The notes under the pieces: model-generated
What the model was told of the DNA's origin: nothing
Databases searched by the model: none
The model's input: the letters and a program-made list of their open reading frames with translations, nothing else
Assembly: GCA_903832395.1 (NCBI GenBank)
Contig: CAILBF010000025.1
Location: forward strand, 1-12,801
Length of the DNA: 12,801 bases
Reading direction: 5' to 3'
Source of the DNA: an uncultured Actinomycetes bacterium
GTDB taxonomy: Bacteria; Actinomycetota; Actinomycetes; Nanopelagicales; Nanopelagicaceae
Part shown: positions 1-6,729 of the stretch, piece by piece
Layout: each line of letters begins with the position of its first letter
Numbering within the stretch: the first letter of the stretch is position 1
Program-made: the position numbers and the translations under genes

Positions 1-1415
1 GCATGACCGAACTCGTGAAATAAAGTTGTTGTGAAATCTAAAGTTAATAACGCTGGTTGGCCAGCTGGTGGTTTTGGAATATTAAGGTTATTGACGACAA
101 CTGGAAGTTGATTGAGCAAGAAGTTCTGCTTAACAAGCGAATTCATCCATGCCCCACCGCGTTTTGAATCACGAGTAAAGAAATCCCCAATGAAAAGTGC
201 AAGCGGAGTTCCATCTTCATTACTAACCTCAAATGCTCTGGCCTCCGGGTGGTAAGTAACTAAGTCTGGGCGCTCTTTAAATGTAATTCCGAAGAGCTTA
301 TTGGCGGCAAAGAAGACGCCATCGTGTAAGACGCGTTCGAGCTCAAAGTAAGGCTGCATTTTTGCGGTGTCAATGTTGTACTTTTCTAACCGAACTTTCT
401 CCGTGTAGTAACCCCAATCCCAACTCTCAATGGCAGTACCGGCGGATTTCTCGAGAGCTGCAGCTTCTAACTTGGCGTTTCGCAGCGCAGCGGGGGCGAT
501 CTTCTTGAGCATGGCATGGATATTGGCAGGATTCTTGGCGGTCTGTATCGATGTGATGTGCTCTGCGTGGGAATTAACTCCAAATAACTGCGCACGTTCT
601 GCTCGTAGCTTTACCATTTCCAACAACGTTGCTTTGTTGTCATTAGCGTTGCCCTGATTACCTTTTTGTAGCGAGCGTTGCATGATGCGCTGGCGAAGGG
701 CGCGATTCGTAAGTGAATCCAAAAGGGGATTACCGGTGAAGTTGACTTGAGAAAGCAACCACTTTCCCTCAAGGCCGCGATCTCGGGCAGCAGTTGCAGC
801 AGCGGTAATCTCATTTGCAGTTAAACCATCGAGCTCCTCAACTGAATCGACGACCACTGCCAAATCATTCGTATCTGATAAAAGATTCTTGGAAAAAGTA
901 GTTGCAAGCTTTGAGAGTGCGCCATTGAGTTCGGTTAATCGGGTCCGTTGAGCATCGGTTAAGTGGGCGCCAGCTTGAATGAGATCTTTGTAATAGCGCT
1001 CTAGTAGCCAACTGTCTTCACTATTTAAGTTAAGTGATTCGCGCGTATCGAATAGCGATTGTATGCGGGCAAAAAACTTGGGATTGAGCATGATGGCGTC
1101 ATGGTGTGATGAGAGTCTCGGCGCAATTTCAGCGCGCATTGCTTCGAGGGCATCATTGGTATCACTTGATGTTCGATTAAAGAAGACCATTGAAACGCGT
1201 TCCAAAATCTTGCCACTCTTCTCGAGAGCAACGATTGTGTTTTCAAATGTTGCGCCGCCGGGAGTATCTAGAATTGCTTGAACTTGCGCTAACTGCGTTT
1301 CCATGCCGGCATAAAAAGCTGGCAAGTAATGCTCTTCTCGAATCTGTGAAAAAGGTGGGAGTTCAAATTCAAGAACGCTGCGATCGGCGAAAGGGTTGTT
1401 AGTTAGCTCAGTCAT
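1..1415 (-). CDS. M3 family zinc oligopeptidase (Dcp-like), 3' part outside the window
   Basis: Reading the minus strand from the ATG at 1415-1413 gives 471 uninterrupted codons up to the window edge. The protein opens with MTELTNNPF and has a Dcp/oligopeptidase-A style N-terminal helical domain (REEHYLPAF near residues 28-36). The last complete codons encode HEFGH at residues 467-471, the HExxH zinc-binding motif of the M3 (thimet oligopeptidase) family; the third zinc ligand and the C-terminus lie outside. Family members are about 680 residues, so roughly two thirds is present. They are normally cytoplasmic zinc enzymes that cleave short peptides during peptide turnover; there is no signal peptide here. 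The start is supported by a TAGGCT -10-like box ending 6 nt upstream and by the absence of a clear Shine-Dalgarno, which suggests a leaderless transcript. Small ORFs on either strand between 430 and 1402 are shadows of this gene. Family is confident; exact specificity (dipeptidyl carboxypeptidase or oligopeptidase) is not. Confidence 0.93.
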   Translation of the reverse strand, partial: MTELTNNPFADRSVLEFELPPFSQIREEHYLPAFYAGMETQLAQVQAILDTPGGATFENTIVALEKSGKILERVSMVFFNRTSSDTNDALEAMRAEIAPRLSSHHDAIMLNPKFFARIQSLFDTRESLNLNSEDSWLLERYYKDLIQAGAHLTDAQRTRLTELNGALSKLATTFSKNLLSDTNDLAVVVDSVEELDGLTANEITAAATAARDRGLEGKWLLSQVNFTGNPLLDSLTNRALRQRIMQRSLQKGNQGNANDNKATLLEMVKLRAERAQLFGVNSHAEHITSIQTAKNPANIHAMLKKIAPAALRNAKLEAAALEKSAGTAIESWDWGYYTEKVRLEKYNIDTAKMQPYFELERVLHDGVFFAANKLFGITFKERPDLVTYHPEARAFEVSNEDGTPLALFIGDFFTRDSKRGGAWMNSLVKQNFLLNQLPVVVNNLNIPKPPAGQPALLTLDFTTTLFHEFGH

Positions 1416-1462
1416 AGCCAGAGCCTACATATAAGTAATTATTAGTGCAGTAGACTTAACTT
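1416..1462. promoter_or_regulatory. Interlocked divergent promoters, probably both leaderless
   Basis: The 47 bp between the two divergent start codons contain TAGACT at 1451-1456 (plus strand), ending 6 nt before the ATG at 1463, and TAGGCT at 1427-1422 (minus strand), ending 6 nt before the ATG at 1415. Both fit the actinobacterial -10 pattern TANNNT at the distance typical of leaderless mRNAs, and neither start has a convincing Shine-Dalgarno. With only 23 bp between the two boxes, the -35 region of each promoter would fall near or on the other's -10. Motifs and spacing are seen directly; promoter activity is inferred. Confidence 0.55.
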
Positions 1463-2155
1463 ATGTCACTCACACGGCGCGATATTCTCAAAGCTGCAGC
1501 CGTAATTAGCGCGGGCGTCTTAGAAATTGGCGAGGTTCCTTCGGCGCAAGCCGCGACGTCAGATATAGGTCACGGCTCTCGAAGCGTTGCCAAAGTAGCA
1601 CTCACTTTTCACGGCGCCGGGGCTCCTGATTTTGCAGATCCACTACTTAAGTTGTTTAAATCCAGCGGAATTAAAGTTTCTATATTCGCTGTTGGAACAT
1701 GGCTAGTGTCCGACCCAGCAATTGCCTCTCGAATTATCGCTGAAGGTCACGATCTTGGAAATCACACGATGACACATACCCAAATGAAAACAATTTCGGC
1801 CAAGAAAGTCGACTCTGAAATCTCTAAATGTGCCGCCGAATTGACGAAACTTATTGGAAATCACGGTGCCTGGTTTCGCCCATCGGGTACTCAGCTCTCA
1901 ACTCCGATAATTCGTGCTGCAGCCGTTAAATTCGGTTATGGTCAATGCATCTCATACGATGTTGATTCCAAAGATTATCTGAACCCAAGTAAGGCGAGTG
2001 TTATTAATAATGTAATGAACAATGTGAAAAATGGATCGATTATTAGTATGCATCTTGGTCACAAAGTAACTTTAGATGCGATGCCAACATTGCTAGCAAA
2101 ATTACACGCTAAAGGCCTTACGCCAGTCACCCTAACTGAACTATTGAAGGCCTGA
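1463..2155 (+). CDS. Tat-exported NodB-fold polysaccharide deacetylase-like protein with atypical motif 1
   Basis: A 230-residue protein with a twin-arginine signal (TRRDILK at residues 4-10, hydrophobic stretch, likely cleavage after AQA near 30), so it is probably exported folded. The NodB homology motifs run in order: motif 1 is TFHGAG (48-53) instead of TFDDG; motif 2 is HTMTH (101-105), the metal-binding histidine pair; motif 3 is FRPSG (138-142); motif 4 is represented by YDVDSKD (165-171); motif 5 is MHLGH (196-200). The usual catalytic-base Asp and metal-binding Asp of motif 1 are both absent, with His50 in their place. From memory, actinobacterial relatives share TFHGxG, so this may be a subfamily feature rather than decay. 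The family removes acetyl groups from cell-wall or other polysaccharides; activity here is uncertain. The stop overlaps the next gene's ATG by one base (TGATG), implying co-translation with the propeller protein. Confidence 0.88.
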   Translation: MSLTRRDILKAAAVISAGVLEIGEVPSAQAATSDIGHGSRSVAKVALTFHGAGAPDFADPLLKLFKSSGIKVSIFAVGTWLVSDPAIASRIIAEGHDLGNHTMTHTQMKTISAKKVDSEISKCAAELTKLIGNHGAWFRPSGTQLSTPIIRAAAVKFGYGQCISYDVDSKDYLNPSKASVINNVMNNVKNGSIISMHLGHKVTLDAMPTLLAKLHAKGLTPVTLTELLKA

Positions 2156-3258
2156 TGAAGCGCTTAGCAGTTCTCGCGCTCGTACTCTCCTTGGCGTTGC
2201 CGTATTCAGCTTTCGCCGCACCTTTAGCTGGGATGCCGCCAGTTTTAGATCCAAATAATATCTATGCCGCAAATGCAGCTAATAATTTGAGCGACGTTGT
2301 AAAAAACATGCCTGAGCGGGTTTACGTTCCCAATCTTCAATCCTCAAGCGTGACCGTCATTGATCCAAAGACCTACAAAATAGTAAAAACTATTAAAACT
2401 CGCAGCGGACCCCAGCACGTGGTTCCTTCGTGGGACTTAAAGACGTTGTGGGTCAATGACAATAAAGGCAACTACTTAACGCCGATAGATCCAATGACAG
2501 TTACTGCAGGTAAAGATATTTATGTCCATGATCCTTATAACTTATATTTCACACCTAATGGTAAGTATGCGATCGTTATGGCCGAAGCCGATAAAGAGAT
2601 TGTCTTTCGCGATCCACACACAATGGTAATTAAAAAGGTAGTGAAAGTTCCTTGCCAAGGTGTCAATCACGCTGACTGGAGCGCCGACGGAACTTTCTTT
2701 GTTGCCACATGCGAGTTCAGCGGAATGATTCTCAAAATTGATACAGCGAAGATGGCAATAATTGGTAAGGCTTTACTGCCCCAGAAAAATGTTATGCCAC
2801 CGATGCCGCAAGATATAAAAGTCTCTCCGGATGGAAAGACTTTCTACATTGCAGACATGGCATCCAACGGCGTTTGGATTATGCCCGCCGATCAGTTCGG
2901 AAAATTTACTTTCCTAAAAACGGGACATGGTACTCATGGTCTCTATGTAACTCGAGATGCTAAAACTCTTTTGATTACTAATCGCGAAGAGGGTTCAGTC
3001 TCAGTCTTGCGCTTTAGCGATAATAAGTTAATCGCTAAGTGGTTGATTCCAGGTGGAGGAAGTCCTGATATGGGAAATATTTCAGCCGATGGAAAATTCT
3101 TTTGGGTCTCAGGTCGCTACAACAATGAGGTCTATGTTTTTAATATAGAAAAAGGAAAATTCGTAACACGAATTAAAGTTGGAAAAGAGCCTCATGGTTT
3201 AACCATTTGGCCCCAACCAGGGCGTTATTCCTTAGGCCACACAGGGATTATGCGTTAA
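2155..3258 (+). CDS. Secreted YncE-like (YVTN family) beta-propeller protein
   Basis: A 367-residue protein with a Sec signal peptide (basic MKR, hydrophobic core, likely cleavage after AFA at residue 22). It is built of repeated propeller blades with the pattern VYVPN...VTVID...KTIKT, FTPNGKYAIV, WSADGTFFVA, VSPDGKTFYIADM, ISADGKFFWVSG, that is, the SPDGK-type turns of YncE/YVTN and cytochrome d1-like seven-bladed propellers. No haem-binding CxxCH motif is present. Such proteins usually act as extracytoplasmic binding or scaffolding modules; the ligand cannot be told from the sequence. Two cysteines (in VPCQG and ATCEF) could form a disulfide. The ATG shares a base with the TGA of the deacetylase-like gene, so the two are very likely one operon and may act in the same cell-envelope process. 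The stop lies 6 bp from that of the convergent helicase gene, and no clear terminator hairpin is visible between them. Confidence 0.87.
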   Translation: MKRLAVLALVLSLALPYSAFAAPLAGMPPVLDPNNIYAANAANNLSDVVKNMPERVYVPNLQSSSVTVIDPKTYKIVKTIKTRSGPQHVVPSWDLKTLWVNDNKGNYLTPIDPMTVTAGKDIYVHDPYNLYFTPNGKYAIVMAEADKEIVFRDPHTMVIKKVVKVPCQGVNHADWSADGTFFVATCEFSGMILKIDTAKMAIIGKALLPQKNVMPPMPQDIKVSPDGKTFYIADMASNGVWIMPADQFGKFTFLKTGHGTHGLYVTRDAKTLLITNREEGSVSVLRFSDNKLIAKWLIPGGGSPDMGNISADGKFFWVSGRYNNEVYVFNIEKGKFVTRIKVGKEPHGLTIWPQPGRYSLGHTGIMR

Positions 3259-3264
3259 TCCTTA

Positions 3265-5391
3265 TTAGTGAGGGCGGCGGCGACGCTGACTTGAGTTAGG
3301 ACGCGGGCGCTTATTGCCACCACTGCGCACTGACTTTTCAACGATTGGCACGATGTATGGAACACCTGATGGCTCCTGTGCGCCAGTAATCTTCATAAGT
3401 TCAGTGCTCAATGGAGTTACACCAACAAACTTCGGAGTTACTCCTGCACGTGATGTGAGACCGCCAATGGCTTTCTGCTGCTTAGTCGTTGCAATGGTTA
3501 CAACAGTTCCGGCCTCACCTGCACGTGCAGTACGACCTGCGCGGTGGAGGTAATCCTTGTGATCTGTTGGAGCATCGACGTGCACAACTAATGAGATTCC
3601 ATCAACGTGAATTCCGCGTGCCGCAACATCGGTTGCAACAAGGGCGGCGTTCGCTGATTCCTTGAATAATGCGAGTGTGCGAGTACGCACTGCTTGTGAC
3701 TTTCCACCGTGTAGAGCGCCAACTGCAACGCCTGCATGTGCAAGCTTGTCAGCTAAACGATCGGCACCACGCTGAGTCTTAACAAACATAATCGTCTTAC
3801 CATTACGGGCAGCGATTTGATTTGTAATGTCATCTTTGTCGCCTGGATTCATAACAAGGACGAAGTGCTCCATCGTTGAAACAGATGCACGATCGTTTTG
3901 TAGTGAGTGAGTCTTAGGGTTCTTCAAGTATTGACGAACTAATGAATCGACACCGCGGTCAAGAGTTGCTGAGAACAACAGACGCTGTCCATCGAGCTTG
4001 GCTTGATCCAAAATCTCTTTTACAACGGGCAAGAAGCCCATATCGGCCATTTGATCGGCCTCATCTAGAACCGTTATCTCTAGCTGATCTAGCTGAACTT
4101 CACCTTTATTAAGCAAGTCAATTAAACGGCCAGGAGTTGCAACCAAGATTGCAGTTCCGCGGCGCATCGCAGTGATCTGTTTTGCATATGACATTCCACC
4201 GGCAACAACAACTGATTCGTGACCAATTGAGCGGGCAAGCGGCATTAAAACTTCATCGATCTGCTGGGCTAGTTCACGCGTAGGCGTAAGTACAAGAGCT
4301 AGTGGCTTATGTGGCTTAGCAACGCGACCATTTAAGTTATTAAGAAGGGCTAAACCAAAGGCAAGCGTCTTACCTGAACCAGTCTGTCCGCGACCCAAAA
4401 TGTCGTGGCCAGCTAAAGCATCTGGCAACGTTGCAATTTGGATTGGGAATGGATGCATGATTCCCTGCTTAGCAAGGGCATTAACAAGCGGAGCTGCAAT
4501 TCCTAAGTCGCTGAAAGTCGTTGTGATTTCAGTTAGTGGAGTTGCATCAATCAAGTTTGCATCGGCTAAATTTGTTGAGATGTAATTATCATCTGCGCCG
4601 AAATCGACAGCGGCGTTGGTGTGAGTCTTTGATGAATGCTTGAAATCATCACGGGCATATGCCGGTGAATCATTGCGGCGATCACGGACTGGACGCTCGG
4701 CGCGGAAGTTCGCAGCACGTGTATCTGGTGCTTCCGAACGCTTCTTCGGACGCGTTGGATCAAATTTTTCTACTTTGCGGGGAATGAAATTAGGGCGGCC
4801 ATCATCGGCGCGCGAAAATTTAGCTACTGCAGCATCACGGCGATTAGTTGGACGGGAATCTGATTTCTTGTAATCGGTTTTCTTAAACTCTTTCTTTTCG
4901 TACTCAGGCTTTTTATTCTCAGGCTTGACGTACTCTTTTTTCTTGTATTCAGTCTTCTTAAAATCTGGCTTCTTATCAACTGGACGCTTAGCGCGTTCAG
5001 TGCGCTCTGCAACAAACTTCTTTGCACGGCTCTCTGGCTTTTGTGAAAGTTCAATACGGGCTTTGCGCTCTTCCGGTGCCTCAATTGGGCGTGGACGTGA
5101 AGCGGTTTTCTCTTGGAAGCGCTGTGCGCGAAGCTTTGAACGATCAGTTAAACGAACCTCTTTTTTAGAGACCGTTGCAGGATCGGCATCGGAGTAGCGG
5201 CGAGTAGTTGCAGCAGCACGCGATTTAGGAAGCGCAGCTGCACCTTTACGCGCATTCTTTTGCGCCGTTGTATGGCGGGCTTTTGGGTCGACTGCCTTAA
5301 ATTCGGCAGCCTTCTTAGTGCGCTTAGGTTTTCCAACAGATGCTGCGCGACGGGCTTTTCCGGGCGCTGAAGTACGTGGCTGTAGAGACAT
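3265..5391 (-). CDS. DEAD-box ATP-dependent RNA helicase, RhlE-like, with long basic N-terminal extension
   Basis: From the ATG at 5391 (MSLQPRTSAPGK) the protein has 708 residues. An upstream in-frame start at 5418 would only add nine residues and would run through a hairpin. The helicase core occupies about residues 290-660: Q-motif FSDLG (293 on) with FPIQ, motif I GRGQTGSGKT (333-342), PTRELAQQ, TPGRL, motif II DEAD (443-446), motif III SAT (474-476), motif V VATDVAARG (from 585) and motif VI HRAGRTARAG (616-625). All are intact, so ATP-dependent RNA unwinding is expected; relatives act in ribosome assembly, RNA decay and cold adaptation. The first roughly 290 residues are Lys/Arg/Glu-rich, low in complexity and probably disordered, with tandem pentads at 140-179. 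The C-terminus ends in an Arg-rich tail (RRRRPH). Both flanks may be RNA-binding. It lies downstream of ctaG and the 106-residue protein gene on the same strand but is separated by 161 bp, so it probably has its own promoter. Confidence 0.95.
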   Translation of the reverse strand: MSLQPRTSAPGKARRAASVGKPKRTKKAAEFKAVDPKARHTTAQKNARKGAAALPKSRAAATTRRYSDADPATVSKKEVRLTDRSKLRAQRFQEKTASRPRPIEAPEERKARIELSQKPESRAKKFVAERTERAKRPVDKKPDFKKTEYKKKEYVKPENKKPEYEKKEFKKTDYKKSDSRPTNRRDAAVAKFSRADDGRPNFIPRKVEKFDPTRPKKRSEAPDTRAANFRAERPVRDRRNDSPAYARDDFKHSSKTHTNAAVDFGADDNYISTNLADANLIDATPLTEITTTFSDLGIAAPLVNALAKQGIMHPFPIQIATLPDALAGHDILGRGQTGSGKTLAFGLALLNNLNGRVAKPHKPLALVLTPTRELAQQIDEVLMPLARSIGHESVVVAGGMSYAKQITAMRRGTAILVATPGRLIDLLNKGEVQLDQLEITVLDEADQMADMGFLPVVKEILDQAKLDGQRLLFSATLDRGVDSLVRQYLKNPKTHSLQNDRASVSTMEHFVLVMNPGDKDDITNQIAARNGKTIMFVKTQRGADRLADKLAHAGVAVGALHGGKSQAVRTRTLALFKESANAALVATDVAARGIHVDGISLVVHVDAPTDHKDYLHRAGRTARAGEAGTVVTIATTKQQKAIGGLTSRAGVTPKFVGVTPLSTELMKITGAQEPSGVPYIVPIVEKSVRSGGNKRPRPNSSQRRRRPH
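4855..4974 (-). repeat. In-gene tandem 15-bp repeat encoding Lys-rich pentads
   Basis: Eight consecutive five-codon units encode residues 140-179 of the helicase. The consensus is x-K-[P/T/K/S]-[D/E]-[F/Y], for example KKPDF, KKTEY and EKKEF; the fourth unit (VKPEN) and the last (KKSDS) are degenerate at the aromatic position. Codons vary between units (AAG/AAA, GAA/GAG, TAC/TTT), so the repeat is kept at protein level rather than being a fresh DNA expansion. Confidence 0.85.
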
Positions 5392-5395
5392 AGAA

Positions 5396-5482
5396 ATGCA
5401 TACCAATCGAGACGACAAGCGCGTCTCGGGTGTGACTGGCGCTTATATGGGCCGTCAGGGTCGTGATAAGACTCGCAAGTAG
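5396..5482 (+). CDS. Possible small basic protein (28 residues), divergent from the helicase gene
   Basis: The plus strand has an ATG at 5396 followed by 28 codons to TAG at 5480-5482. The product begins MHTNRDDKRVSG and ends GRQGRDKTRK; it is strongly basic and Gly/Arg/Lys-rich, like small ribosome-associated proteins, but I do not recognise it. The start is only 4 bp from the divergent helicase ATG, and there is no clear Shine-Dalgarno. The same bases form inverted repeats, so an RNA-structure explanation competes. Low confidence; listed because it fills most of an otherwise empty stretch. Confidence 0.2.
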   Translation: MHTNRDDKRVSGVTGAYMGRQGRDKTRK

Positions 5483-5513
5483 CGCTGCATGTGCCGCGCT
5501 TAAGGGAAGTTCT

Positions 5514-5531
5514 TTGATGCGGTTGCATCAA
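5514..5531 (-). terminator. Candidate terminator hairpin after the ctaG operon
   Basis: TTGATGC-GGTT-GCATCAA is a perfect 7-bp stem with a 4-nt loop, 21 nt past the stop of the 106-residue protein gene on the minus strand. It lacks a T-tract on either side, so it is at best a weak or atypical terminator, or a processing or attenuation hairpin within a transcript running on into the helicase gene. Confidence 0.35.
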
Positions 5532-5552
5532 CGTGGGCAATTCTACCGTGGA

Positions 5553-5873
5553 TTATTGCTCTTCTTTACCATCGTGTTCTTTGGCTAATTCCTCGAGATC
5601 TGGGCGTGGAATACGTGGAATATCGCCTTTGGAAAGCCGGCGCCATAAATAAATTGATACGCCAGCAAAAAATGGCCACTCAAATGTATAGACCCATGCT
5701 CGCCAGTTTCCACTTTGTGCGCGGCCGAATTCAAACCAACCTGCCCATAAACAAAAAGGCACCACAACAAATAATGAAATATTTAAAACTCTTTTTTGCT
5801 TATCTGAAAGAGCTGGAGGCGGGGAATCGCTACTGACCCAATCAGGGGCTTTAAACTCGTCGTTACTTTCCAT
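5553..5873 (-). CDS. Small membrane protein of unknown function, coupled to ctaG
   Basis: The ATG at 5873 lies inside the last codons of ctaG (11-nt overlap, ATGGAAAGTAA) and gives a 106-residue protein beginning MESNDEFKAPDW. A longer reading from 5966 would add 31 residues lying wholly within ctaG in another frame and is unlikely. Visible features are a polar, Pro-rich N-terminus (about 1-28), a first membrane helix (about 30-48, VLNISLFVVVPFCLWAGW), a short loop with GNWRAW, and a second helix rich in aromatics (VYTFEWPFFAGVSIYLW, about 61-77), followed by an acidic/basic tail. Similar proteins with a GN-x(3)-W-x(3)-FEWP-type segment are, to my recollection, widespread uncharacterised membrane proteins of Actinobacteria. 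The overlap with ctaG suggests co-translation, so a role in oxidase assembly or copper handling is plausible; it has no Cys or Met-rich copper motif of its own. Confidence 0.8.
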   Translation of the reverse strand: MESNDEFKAPDWVSSDSPPPALSDKQKRVLNISLFVVVPFCLWAGWFEFGRAQSGNWRAWVYTFEWPFFAGVSIYLWRRLSKGDIPRIPRPDLEELAKEHDGKEEQ

Positions 5874-6630
5874 TTTCCGCCGCAATTTCTGCATCCATGT
5901 CTTGAGATTTTTTCTCTTCAGATTTAATCCAATGATAAACCGCAAATGACATCCATATGGCATCAATGATCATTGCCCCAGCCCACATAAATGAACCGCC
6001 AATACGCTGATCATTGAGGGTGTACATATTGTCGTAAATGGAGCCTGGCGCAGTGTAAATAAAGAAGCCTGTCAACGTTTCTGGCACCATCATAAGAAAT
6101 AGAGAAATCACTGACATTGCAGGACTAATTCGGCGATTGGTTAAATTTCGATCCAACAAATTAAAGTAAAAGAAATATGGCAATAATAAATAAAGTGGTA
6201 CTTCAACATAAGTGTGCGCCCAAGCGTTATCCATAATGAATTTATGTGGCACCGGCAGATGCACGCCGATCATTAACGCTGCGTATGTGAACCAGCTGAC
6301 CATGGGCTGGGTTAAGGTCACAAAGATGCGATTCGTGGGGTGAAAACTCTGTGGAGTTCCAAGCACAAGGAGAGGGCCGGCGATCATCATCAATGTGATG
6401 TGCTGGAGCATATGCAGGGTGAAATAATCCATTGCCCTGGCGCCGATTGGGCTCACAATTACTGAGAGCGCCGAAAGAATTCCAGCAAAAAAGTAAAGTT
6501 TTTGTCGCAGGCTTACCGCCCCTTTGGGTTGCCGTATATATATGTATATGAGCAGTAAGAGAGGAATTAGGATCTCTGGGGTTAACTCCCAGGAGCCCCA
6601 CACGCTGACGTCGTGATGATGCATATCCAT
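5863..6630 (-). CDS. ctaG: Cytochrome c oxidase assembly protein CtaG (caa3 type)
   Basis: A 255-residue polytopic membrane protein of the caa3_CtaG family, with about seven hydrophobic segments. Family-typical features are visible: a His-rich N-terminus (MDMHHHD), the helix with HMLQH (73-77) followed by GPLLVLG, conserved HLPVPHK-like loop residues (H124, H129), the MMVPETLTGFF helix (about 180-190), and the late DQRIGGSFMWAG segment (207-218). In Bacillus and Actinobacteria this family is needed to form a functional copper site in caa3/aa3 oxidase, probably by delivering copper to subunit I. It is divergent from the oxidase operon, from which it is separated by 162 bp of palindrome-bearing DNA, consistent with joint regulation. 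The start at 6630 has only a weak AGG upstream; a second Met at residue 3 is an alternative. A short TA-rich run (6534-6549) encodes the IYIYI part of the first helix. Confidence 0.93.
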   Translation of the reverse strand: MDMHHHDVSVWGSWELTPEILIPLLLLIYIYIRQPKGAVSLRQKLYFFAGILSALSVIVSPIGARAMDYFTLHMLQHITLMMIAGPLLVLGTPQSFHPTNRIFVTLTQPMVSWFTYAALMIGVHLPVPHKFIMDNAWAHTYVEVPLYLLLPYFFYFNLLDRNLTNRRISPAMSVISLFLMMVPETLTGFFIYTAPGSIYDNMYTLNDQRIGGSFMWAGAMIIDAIWMSFAVYHWIKSEEKKSQDMDAEIAAENGK

Positions 6631-6639
6631 AGTGCCTGA

Positions 6640-6650
6640 AGGGTAGCCCT
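6640..6650. promoter_or_regulatory. Short inverted repeat just upstream of ctaG
   Basis: AGGG-TAG-CCCT lies 9-19 nt upstream of the ctaG ATG. Read on the minus strand it is AGGGCTACCCT, nearly identical to the core of the larger palindrome at 6706-6723 (AGGGTCTACCCT) with one base fewer in the centre. The duplicated core suggests two sites for one regulator, or overlap of the site with the ctaG promoter (TACCCT could serve as a -10-like box). Confidence 0.4.
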
Positions 6651-6705
6651 CAAAACAATGGGAAAACTCCTCAAATTACGTGTGAGTAGTGTTCTCTTTT
6701 CAAGG

Positions 6706-6723
6706 ATGAGGGTCTACCCTCAT
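6706..6723. promoter_or_regulatory. Perfect 8-bp-arm palindrome, candidate operator between ctaG and the cox operon
   Basis: ATGAGGGT-CT-ACCCTCAT is an uninterrupted dyad with a 2-nt centre, near the middle of the divergent intergenic region. As RNA it would form a 7-bp stem with a 4-nt loop, but it lacks a T-tract and follows no gene end, so a protein-binding site is more likely than a terminator. The order of half-sites (G-run then C-run) is the reverse of the CsoR copper-operator pattern I know, so I do not assign a regulator. Confidence 0.5.
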
Positions 6724-6729
6724 GCGCTT

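Larger units (their letters stand above)
5392..5552 (-). promoter_or_regulatory. Structured spacer and possible 5' leader of the helicase gene
   Basis: This 161-bp region lies between the stop of the 106-residue protein gene and the helicase ATG. It holds CGAGACG-N7-CGTCTCG (5408-5428; 7-bp perfect arms), 16 nt from the helicase start. A competing pairing AAGCGC (5417-5422) with GCGCTT (5439-5444) uses part of the same bases. Further away are AGCGC (5481-5485) with GCGCT (5496-5500) and a hairpin at 5514-5531. No Shine-Dalgarno precedes the helicase ATG; TATGCA lies just upstream as a poor -10 candidate. Mutually exclusive stems next to a helicase start could mean autoregulation or temperature sensing, but that is inference. 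Confidence 0.35.

Noticed and set aside
430..1402. Several 60-75-residue frames on both strands
   Set aside because: All are antisense or out-of-frame shadows of the M3 peptidase gene, which runs unbroken on the minus strand from 1415 to the window edge.
5148..5540. 130-residue minus-strand frame starting in the helicase leader
   Set aside because: It is out of frame with, and overlaps, the clearly coding helicase N-terminus; its composition resembles no protein family and it is best explained as a shadow frame.
5874..5966. Upstream extension of the 106-residue membrane protein to a 137-residue form
   Set aside because: The added part lies entirely within ctaG in another frame and has an unlikely composition; the ATG at 5873 overlapping the ctaG stop is a typical coupled start.
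6534..6549. TA-rich dinucleotide run (TATATATATGTATATG)
   Set aside because: It lies within ctaG and encodes alternating Ile/Tyr of the first membrane helix, so coding explains it.
6706..6723. Palindrome read as an intrinsic terminator
   Set aside because: No gene ends nearby, both neighbours are transcribed away from it and no T-tract follows, so an operator is more likely.
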